Positions 13,584-18,186 of a stretch of DNA of 18,186 nt are shown here, in pieces; position 1 is the first letter of the stretch; every line of letters begins with the position of its first letter. A program made the translations under genes and the position numbers. Source of the DNA: SICU01 sp038045445 (GTDB lineage Archaea; Nanobdellota; Nanobdellia; Pacearchaeales; GW2011-AR1); contig JBBSYC010000021.1 of assembly GCA_038045445.1 (NCBI GenBank), positions 1-18,186 of the forward strand, read 5' to 3'. The notes under the pieces are model-generated. The model ran no database searches, was not told the DNA's origin, and worked only from the letters and a program-made list of their open reading frames with translations.

Positions 13584-13960
13584 AGCTTTAACAAATCTAA
13601 AAGACCATCTTTAAAGACAATTACTGAGATTAAAGAAAGAAGTAATAAGATTAGGATTATTACCATGACGGTAATTTTTCCCTTACTTGTGGGGTTGCTT
13701 TTTTGAGAAGGTAATGGCTTTAGAGGGCTTGGTTTACTTGGTTGAATGGATTGACTGTTATAGGTAGGGGGTTTTGGCATTTCCTGTTGAGTTGTATTTT
13801 GAGCGATTGCTTGTGGATTTAGGCTTAAAACATAATTTAATGCTTCTCTTACATCGTCGAGTGCGTATCCCGAATTAATCAAAGACTGGGCAACCCTTGA
13901 AGGATTACCTCCGTGCTCTATTGCATTCTTTAGCATACCTACAATATCTTCTCTCATCAT
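13580..13960 (-). CDS. UBA-like N-terminal, C-terminally anchored protein
   Basis: The protein has 126 residues. The first 45 or so form a three-helix pattern (VGMLKNAIEHGGNPSRVAQSLINSGYALDDVREALNYVL, in part) resembling UBA/CUE-like domains. A Pro/Ser/Gln linker follows (about 50-90), then one strong TM segment (ITVMVIILILLLLSLISVIVF), which places the N-terminal domain in the cytoplasm. Overlaps by ATGA on both sides tie it to RNase J and to the methyltransferase. The domain might bind a protein partner at the membrane. This is inferred from shape only. Confidence 0.72.
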   Translation of the reverse strand: MMREDIVGMLKNAIEHGGNPSRVAQSLINSGYALDDVREALNYVLSLNPQAIAQNTTQQEMPKPPTYNSQSIQPSKPSPLKPLPSQKSNPTSKGKITVMVIILILLLLSLISVIVFKDGLLDLLKL

Positions 13961-15291
13961 AACTTTATTGACTCTCCGTTAGAGAGCAAATGAACATTAT
14001 AACCTTTTTTGTAACCCATGCCTTCTGCGACATGCATTCCTTCTATAGTTTTTGCATGATCTCCATGAGAGGGTATTACTGTTTCTGGATTTGTAAGTTT
14101 AATTAATTCTATTAAATCTTCTTTAGCTCCATGACCTGAAACATGAACATTTTCAAATATTCTTGGATTAAAATCATTCAGTTTCTTTAAAAGTTCTGCT
14201 TTGCTTGCAATTGTCTCTGGAGCAGGAATCGTTTTTGAGCAGAAGACTATATTATCTTCTGATTGTATTTTAAATGGTAGCTGGTTTCTTGCCATTCTAT
14301 CAAGAACTGAACCTTTCTCTCCTTGGTGTCCTGTGCATACAACAAGATATTTGCTTCTATCTGCGTTTACCTGCCTAAGAGTCTTTTCTACCTGTTTCTT
14401 GTAGGTCGCCATTATTATCTTGTTCCTGAATGGAACTTGCTTTATTACTTCCCCTGCCGAAACATATTTTGCAAGACTTCTTCCAATGAATACTATTTTT
14501 CTATCTAATTTCAATCCAAAGTCTACTATTGATTTAAGCCTTGCAATGTGAGATGCAAATGTTGTGACAATCATTCCAGACTTATTATCTTCTAAACTGT
14601 TGAATGTATCTCTTACCATCTCTCTTGCAACTTGTTCTGAAGGAGTTTTTTTGTCTGCATGTGCATATAAACAGTTTACAACTAAGGCTTTTACACCTTC
14701 TTTTGATATTTCCTTAAGGCGCTTATAATTTGGTTTATCTCCTAAAACTGGGGTATTATCTAGTTTGTAGTCGTTTGCGTATAGGACTACTCCGTCTGGA
14801 GTATGCACCGCTACTAAAGCGCACTGTAATGTTGAATGGGTCATGTTGATGAATTCTACTTTATATTTCTTCTTTCCGTGAATCATCACTTTTCCATTAG
14901 GATTTACTGTGTGCATTCTATTATTACCTTGAAGACCTCTTTCAGGAAGAAGCTTTTTCAAAACCTCTATTGTATAGGGAGTTCCGTATATTCCAGCTTT
15001 GTATCTGTGTGACAAATACTGAACGGCCCCTACATGGTCTAGATGCGCATGTGAAATTGCAATTGACCTCACTTTTTCTCTTAGATTATTTTTATCAAGA
15101 TAATGGTCGTCTGGAAGCGCCCCTATAGCTCTCATTCCCTGCTCTGTTGGGACTTTCTCTCTTTCACTTACACCTACTAGAGCTGGTATGAAAAGACCAG
15201 CATCGCAAAGAGTTACATCTTCATCACATTCAACTGCAGTCATGTTCTTGCCAACTTCACTAAAACCCCCAACTGCATGAATTTTTAACAT
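13957..15291 (-). CDS. Archaeal RNase J (beta-CASP metallo-beta-lactamase ribonuclease)
   Basis: The protein has 444 residues. Metal-binding motif SHAHLDHVG (H81, H83, D85, H86) is followed by MTHST, the beta-CASP region with CTGHQGE, the histidine motif HVSGHG, and PSHGDH near the end. The start GGFSEVGKNM is typical of archaeal RNase J. The family degrades RNA 5' to 3' and processes 5' ends, acting on monophosphorylated RNA. It lacks the C-terminal extension of bacterial RNase J, as expected. A TATA-like sequence lies at about 15310-15320, just upstream of a leaderless ATG. It heads an operon with the UBA-like/TM protein and the methyltransferase. Confidence 0.93.
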   Translation of the reverse strand: MLKIHAVGGFSEVGKNMTAVECDEDVTLCDAGLFIPALVGVSEREKVPTEQGMRAIGALPDDHYLDKNNLREKVRSIAISHAHLDHVGAVQYLSHRYKAGIYGTPYTIEVLKKLLPERGLQGNNRMHTVNPNGKVMIHGKKKYKVEFINMTHSTLQCALVAVHTPDGVVLYANDYKLDNTPVLGDKPNYKRLKEISKEGVKALVVNCLYAHADKKTPSEQVAREMVRDTFNSLEDNKSGMIVTTFASHIARLKSIVDFGLKLDRKIVFIGRSLAKYVSAGEVIKQVPFRNKIIMATYKKQVEKTLRQVNADRSKYLVVCTGHQGEKGSVLDRMARNQLPFKIQSEDNIVFCSKTIPAPETIASKAELLKKLNDFNPRIFENVHVSGHGAKEDLIELIKLTNPETVIPSHGDHAKTIEGMHVAEGMGYKKGYNVHLLSNGESIKL

Positions 15292-15334
15292 AGCCCTAAT
15301 ATTGATTATAAGTTTATAATGCTTTGTGATTTAT

Positions 15335-15409
15335 TCAAAGATATCCCCTTTCTTTCGCCTTATCTCTGTTAAGCTTATATGCCACTCCATCTAGAGTCAT
15401 TGAAGGAGT
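15335..15409 (-). pseudogene. Displaced 3' part of the winged-helix gene
   Basis: On the minus strand the frame reads TPSMTLDGVAYKLNRDKAKE then RGYL and a stop (TGA, 15335-15337). It has no start of its own in the right place other than an ATG four codons in, without a ribosome site. The sequence looks like the wing and last helix of a winged-helix domain whose first 54 residues lie across repeat C (15533-15694). Removing 15410-15532 (123 nt) would join the two halves in frame as DDEKV-TPSMTLDG. Either the gene is broken or the repeat is removed from the RNA. Confidence 0.55.
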
Positions 15410-15536
15410 CAAAAAATCGATGCACCACCACACGCTTTAATGTGTGGTTTGATTGGTACTCGATTTTTGGATGATCGAAGTGCCGACCACATCTTAAAAG
15501 GTGTGGTTTTAGGGAGGCACTGTCGACATAATGACT
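15407..15536 (+). repeat. Structured repeat C, inside a reading frame
   Basis: From 15409 it reads TCAAAAAATCGATGCACCA, inner stem CCACAC/GTGTGG, TGGTACTCGATTTTT, the linker GGATGATC, hairpin 2 with nested stems (TCGA/TCGA, GTGCC/GGCAC, CCACATCTT/AAGGTGTGG with a G-T pair) and GACATAAT (ending 15532). Flanks AGTCA (15407) and TGACT (15532) pair. It is nearly identical to copy A apart from A's extra loop. It supplies the early stop of the minus gene 15509-15694. Confidence 0.75.
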
Positions 15537-15694
15537 TTTTCATCGTCAAGTTCTCCTATTGCGCTTAAGAATTCTTTTGCAATACATTTTTCTAGCCCTT
15601 CTGAATTTGCTATTTCTCTTAATGTTCTTGGCCTACAAGAATTAGAATCTACAAAACTTTTGACTATCTCTCTCCTTATTTCCAAATCTTCCAT
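15509..15694 (-). CDS. Small winged-helix-like protein, truncated by repeat C
   Basis: As it stands it has 61 residues. The first 54 (up to ELDDEKV) have helix-turn-helix character: REIVKSFVDS, TLREIANSEG, CIAKEFLSAIGELDDE. This is the pattern of the first three helices of a winged-helix DNA-binding domain. The last seven, IMSTVPP, and the stop come from repeat C. The missing wing and final helix are found on the other side of the repeat at 15335-15409. The gene has a TATA-like element at 15718-15732 (CCTTTTATATATTAA on the plus strand), divergent from the protease promoter. A truncated product would probably not fold fully. Confidence 0.6.
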   Translation of the reverse strand: MEDLEIRREIVKSFVDSNSCRPRTLREIANSEGLEKCIAKEFLSAIGELDDEKVIMSTVPP

Positions 15695-15744
15695 ATTATG
15701 TTGTTAAAAGACATTCTCCTTTTATATATTAATCTTGTAATAAG

Positions 15745-15756
15745 CTATATATATTA
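15745..15756 (+). promoter_or_regulatory. TATA box of the HtrA-like protease
   Basis: CTATATATATTA ends about 19 bp before the ATG at 15775, with the centre near -25. This fits a nearly leaderless start. A separate TATA-like stretch at 15718-15732 faces the other way. Confidence 0.5.
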
Positions 15757-15774
15757 CTTCACACGAAATATTTC

Positions 15775-16593
15775 ATGGAACATCACATCAATGTGTTATA
15801 TGGCGCAGTCGTTCTTCTTTTAGTTGTGCAACTTGTTTCATTCACATTTGTTAGTTCACAATCTGCCAAACTTATTTCATTACAAAAAGATTTTGAGGAA
15901 AAGATATCTGGCTCTATAAGTGGTTTAAGGCAGGAGAATCAGTATCAGATAACTGAAATTGTAAGAAGCATATCTAAACAAAGAGATGATTTTGAGACTC
16001 AAATAGAGCTTTTGAAAACTACTCAACTTGACCTTTCTTCAGTAATAGAAGAAGCAATAAAGAAAGTAGTTACTGTGACTACGGATATATCTGCAGGCAC
16101 TGGTTTTGCAGTTGCGGATGGAAGTTATATTTTGACAAACAACCATGTTATTGACCAGAGTAACGTTGTTCAGGTGCAGACTTACAGTGGAGAAGTTTAT
16201 GTTGCCGAGATTGTTGGTTCTGACCCGGTGGCAGACCTCTCAGTGTTGAGAATTTCCGGGAATATTGAGAGTCTTACCCTCGCTGATTCAGATTTGGTCT
16301 CAATAGGTCAGAAGGCAATAGCAATAGGAAACCCTCTTGGTCTTTCTTTTACAGTAACTGAAGGAATAGTTTCTGCAGTGAAGAGAGAGGGTCCTAATGG
16401 ATTACAGTCATATATACAGACGGATGTTACTTTAAATCCTGGAAACTCTGGAGGTCCTTTGTTGAATAAGGATGGAGAAGTAATAGGAATGGCTAATTTC
16501 AAGGTTGGGGGAGCAGAGGGATTGGGTTTTGCTTTGGAAAGTAATCTTCTAAAAATAAAAACTAATGAGATAACCGGTTCTCAAATATTATAA
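15775..16593 (+). CDS. Membrane-anchored HtrA/DegP-like serine protease without PDZ
   Basis: The protein has 272 residues. An N-terminal TM segment (about 8-27) is followed by a coiled coil to about residue 95, which puts the protease domain outside the cell. The trypsin-like triad is complete: H124 (TNNHVID), D154 (ADLSVLRI) and S225 (GNSGGPL). The protein ends soon after the protease domain and has no PDZ domain, unlike DegP or DegS. Expected role: surface protein quality control or processing of secreted proteins. The stop shares one base with the next ATG (TAATG), coupling it to the RNase P subunit. Confidence 0.9.
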   Translation: MEHHINVLYGAVVLLLVVQLVSFTFVSSQSAKLISLQKDFEEKISGSISGLRQENQYQITEIVRSISKQRDDFETQIELLKTTQLDLSSVIEEAIKKVVTVTTDISAGTGFAVADGSYILTNNHVIDQSNVVQVQTYSGEVYVAEIVGSDPVADLSVLRISGNIESLTLADSDLVSIGQKAIAIGNPLGLSFTVTEGIVSAVKREGPNGLQSYIQTDVTLNPGNSGGPLLNKDGEVIGMANFKVGGAEGLGFALESNLLKIKTNEITGSQIL

Positions 16594-16859
16594 TGTTAAA
16601 GCTAAGACCTTCGGCGAGAAATGATAGAAGATATATTCTGATTAGAGGTTCTAGGAGTTATGTTGAAAAGGCAATACTTGAATTCATAGGCGTTCTTGGA
16701 TGGGCAGAGGCTTCTCCTGTTTTTGTTTATGAAGTTTCTGATAGAGTTATTGTGGCGATAAATAGGAAATCTCTTTCAAAGGTTAGAACTGCGCTTGCAA
16801 TGGTGAAGGATATTGAGATACTTAGAGTTTCAGGAACTTTGAAAGGATTGGAAAAATAA
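16593..16859 (+). CDS. rnp2: RNase P protein component 2 (Pop5)
   Basis: The protein has 88 residues, shorter than the usual 110-120. The start LKLRPSARNDRRYILIRGS matches the Pop5/Rpp14 signature. The rest (YVEKAILEFIGVLGWAEASP, VFVYEVSDRVIVAINRKSLSKVRTALAM, in part) gives the alpha/beta RNA-binding fold. The ending shows ILRVSGTLKGLEK. Pop5 with Rpp30 supports the catalytic RNA in 5' maturation of tRNA. The missing C-terminal helix residues suggest a reduced form, as seen in minimal genomes. The ATG overlaps the protease stop. Confidence 0.85.
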   Translation: MLKLRPSARNDRRYILIRGSRSYVEKAILEFIGVLGWAEASPVFVYEVSDRVIVAINRKSLSKVRTALAMVKDIEILRVSGTLKGLEK

Positions 16860-16925
16860 GTTTTCTAATTGGCTTGTGTTATCACTTATAGGTAACTTTA
16901 AAAACTCAAATTATATTGATTTTTT

Positions 16926-17846
16926 ATGGTTAAAGGACTATTAAAGAGAATAGGAATGGGTTTTGCATTAGGTGTGGCTCTTGCTGGATGCTCCAAACCT
17001 GAAGTCAATTTTTCGGAACAGGTTAGACCTAATTTCTCAAGAGAAGGAACAAATGCCTGCGGACTTGCTGTTGCTGATTTTGATGGGGATGGTGTTAAAG
17101 ATATTGCTCTGGGGGACCTTGATGGAGTCTCTCTGTATAAGGGAAACAAAAAAGACTTGTCATTTAATTATTTGGGCAGGCTCGAGGGTGTTGTTAATTC
17201 AAGACTTGAGGGGGGAGCCTCTGGACTAGCGACTGCTGATTTTAATGGAGACGGAGATGTTGACTTGTTAGTGGGAGATACTAATGGATTAAGAATATTT
17301 TATAATGATGGGGGAAAATTTTCTGAAGGACCTCATATTGTAAGTGAAGATAGATTTCCGTTGAATCATAATGGAAAGAAAGGTGCTTGCGGATTAGAGG
17401 TTGTTGGCTCCAAAGGTAAATTTGAAGTGATTTATGGGGGAATAAATTGTGGAACTGGAATCTATTTGTTAGAGGGAAACAGATTAATTTTGAAAAAACT
17501 TTTTAAAGATGTTGCAAATTCTCGTGGTGAAAAAGATGGTTGTTCGGGCGTTGCCTCTATTGATATTTATGGAGATGGTAATAGAGTAATATTAACTACC
17601 AGTAGATTTGGATTGAAATGTTTAAATTTAGATGGAAGTGAAATAACTACAAGTGGACTTCCAAGAAATTTTGGATTAAGAGGACATTCTGCTGGAATGG
17701 CTGTTGCTGATTTTAATGGGGATGGCTTAGAAGATGTTATACTTGCTGGAGACAATGCAACAATTTATCAACCAGAAATATTCTTTAACAATGCAAATGG
17801 AGAATTCTTAAGACCTGTAGATGTAACTTTGAGGGGTAATAACTGA
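16926..17846 (+). CDS. Secreted lipoprotein with FG-GAP/VCBS repeats
   Basis: The protein has 306 residues. A basic start, hydrophobic core and lipobox (VALAGC, C22) mark a lipid-anchored exported protein. At least three calcium-binding FG-GAP units are visible: ADFDGDGVKDIALGD (about 48), ADFNGDGDVDLLVGD (about 101) and ADFNGDGLEDVILAGD (about 262). A weaker one lies at IDIYGDGNRVIL (about 213). Together they would form part of a beta-propeller like integrin-alpha heads. Adhesion or binding of surface ligands is the likely role, though only the structure is supported. It has its own TATA-like ACTTTAAAAAC about 30 bp upstream. Confidence 0.85.
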   Translation: MVKGLLKRIGMGFALGVALAGCSKPEVNFSEQVRPNFSREGTNACGLAVADFDGDGVKDIALGDLDGVSLYKGNKKDLSFNYLGRLEGVVNSRLEGGASGLATADFNGDGDVDLLVGDTNGLRIFYNDGGKFSEGPHIVSEDRFPLNHNGKKGACGLEVVGSKGKFEVIYGGINCGTGIYLLEGNRLILKKLFKDVANSRGEKDGCSGVASIDIYGDGNRVILTTSRFGLKCLNLDGSEITTSGLPRNFGLRGHSAGMAVADFNGDGLEDVILAGDNATIYQPEIFFNNANGEFLRPVDVTLRGNN

Positions 17847-17859
17847 ACCAATTATTAAC

Positions 17860-18147
17860 TTATTCTTCGGTTCCTGCTGTTTTTTGTATGACTAAGGCTT
17901 CAATTTGTTCTTTACAACTGTAATCTACGAATAATTTGCATGTAGTTGTGCATTTAATTGTTTTCGCTAATTCAATACAATTAGTTTCAAATGAAGGATT
18001 TCTAACAGATGCTGAATCTAAGGAACATATAACTCTTTGTGTAGAAGATATGGCTCTGCTGTTGGATTCACATTTTTCTCGAGCAGATAGAGCTACTGAA
18101 TTTGGGTCTGGTGCTGGTAGGCTCGTACGACATGAGAGTGACCTCTC
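17860..18147 (-). CDS. Startless Cys-rich open frame
   Basis: The frame is open for 95 residues from just after a TAA (18148-18150) to a TAA at 17860-17862. It contains no ATG, GTG or TTG in frame at all. The sequence looks protein-like and cysteine-rich: EKCESNSRAISSTQRVICSL, NPSFETNCIELAKTIKCTTTCKLFVDYSCKEQ (in part). No family was recognised. Spaced cysteines suggest a secreted or metal-binding domain. It opens with the same 12-mer and in the same phase as the startless frame at the left end. It may be the 3' part of a gene whose 5' end lies elsewhere. The overlapping plus frame at 17936-18151 looks like its shadow. Confidence 0.45.
   Translation of the reverse strand, partial: ERSLSCRTSLPAPDPNSVALSAREKCESNSRAISSTQRVICSLDSASVRNPSFETNCIELAKTIKCTTTCKLFVDYSCKEQIEALVIQKTAGTEE
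18132..18143 (-). repeat. 12-mer GGTCACTCTCAT, right copy of an inverted pair
   Basis: This is an exact inverted copy of 41-52. Just outward of both copies a CCT occurs at the same distance (10 bases before the 12-mer), with weaker similarity between. Confidence 0.4.
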
Positions 18148-18151
18148 TTAA

Positions 18152-18184
18152 GGAGGCTAATAACGTTTAGTAATAATAGCCTCC
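18152..18184. other. 8-bp hairpin at the right window end
   Basis: GGAGGCTA (18152-18159) pairs perfectly with TAGCCTCC (18177-18184) around a 17-nt AT-rich loop, directly outside the right 12-mer. It could be a recombinase-binding structure or a terminator. Its role is not shown. Confidence 0.35.
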
Positions 18185-18186
18185 CA

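Noticed and set aside
1584..15532. Repeats as a CRISPR array or integron attC sites
   Set aside because: The copies are thousands of bases apart with no regular spacers. The ends lack the GTTRRRY/RYYYAAC boxes of attC sites, and no integrase is present.
17936..18151. 71-aa plus frame starting MHVVVHLIVF
   Set aside because: It is antisense to the cysteine-rich minus frame, has no ribosome site or promoter, and its composition looks less like protein.

Overview
The window looks like AT-rich chromosomal DNA from an archaeon, most likely a small-genome DPANN lineage such as Woesearchaeota or Pacearchaeota. The phylum is inferred from gene content and gene size, not proven. The archaeal signs are direct: aIF2-beta, aIF1A, a Dim2/Pno1-like KH protein, a short Pop5 (RNase P), a DUF424 protein, an Mre11-Rad50 pair, an archaeal RNase J, TATA boxes about 25-30 nt before leaderless starts, and ATGA start/stop overlaps in operons.

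Layout. 1-279: an open frame with no start codon. 464-1042 (-): a membrane protein, divergent from aIF2-beta (1120-1530). 1650-7016: a complete 5.37-kb transposon with 15-bp perfect terminal inverted repeats and a 9-bp target duplication. It carries a zinc-ribbon protein, an AbrB-like protein, two unknown proteins, a ribbon-helix-helix regulator, an IS5/IS4-type DDE transposase, an EcoRI-type adenine methyltransferase and a DUF262-HNH nuclease. It lies inside what looks like a translation-initiation cluster that resumes at 7071 with a 57-aa protein, DUF424, aIF1A and the KH protein. 8480-8969: a gene-poor stretch with a 20-aa lysine-rich ORF and a large structured repeat. 8970-9042: tRNA-Asn(GTT). 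9004-12254 (-): mre11-rad50. 12394-15291 (-): an unknown protein and a three-gene operon (RNase J, a UBA-like/TM protein, a HemK2-like methyltransferase). 15335-15694 (-): a small winged-helix gene split by a repeat. 15775-17846 (+): a membrane-anchored HtrA-like protease, Pop5 and an FG-GAP lipoprotein. 17860-18147 (-): a second frame with no start codon.

Three things are not ordinary. First, the transposon carries a probable methyltransferase/nuclease defence module, and its internal promoters share a TTCGGGCACC motif. Second, a family of four dispersed repeats (1572-1649 plus 7026-7034; 8715-8900; 12311-12415; 15407-15536) folds into two hairpins closed by an outer stem, and the stems are kept by compensatory changes. 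One copy splits a reading frame that would be restored in frame if exactly 123 nt were removed. Third, a 12-mer, GGTCACTCTCAT, stands in inverted orientation about 40 nt from each window end, each time at the beginning of a startless frame and in the same reading phase.
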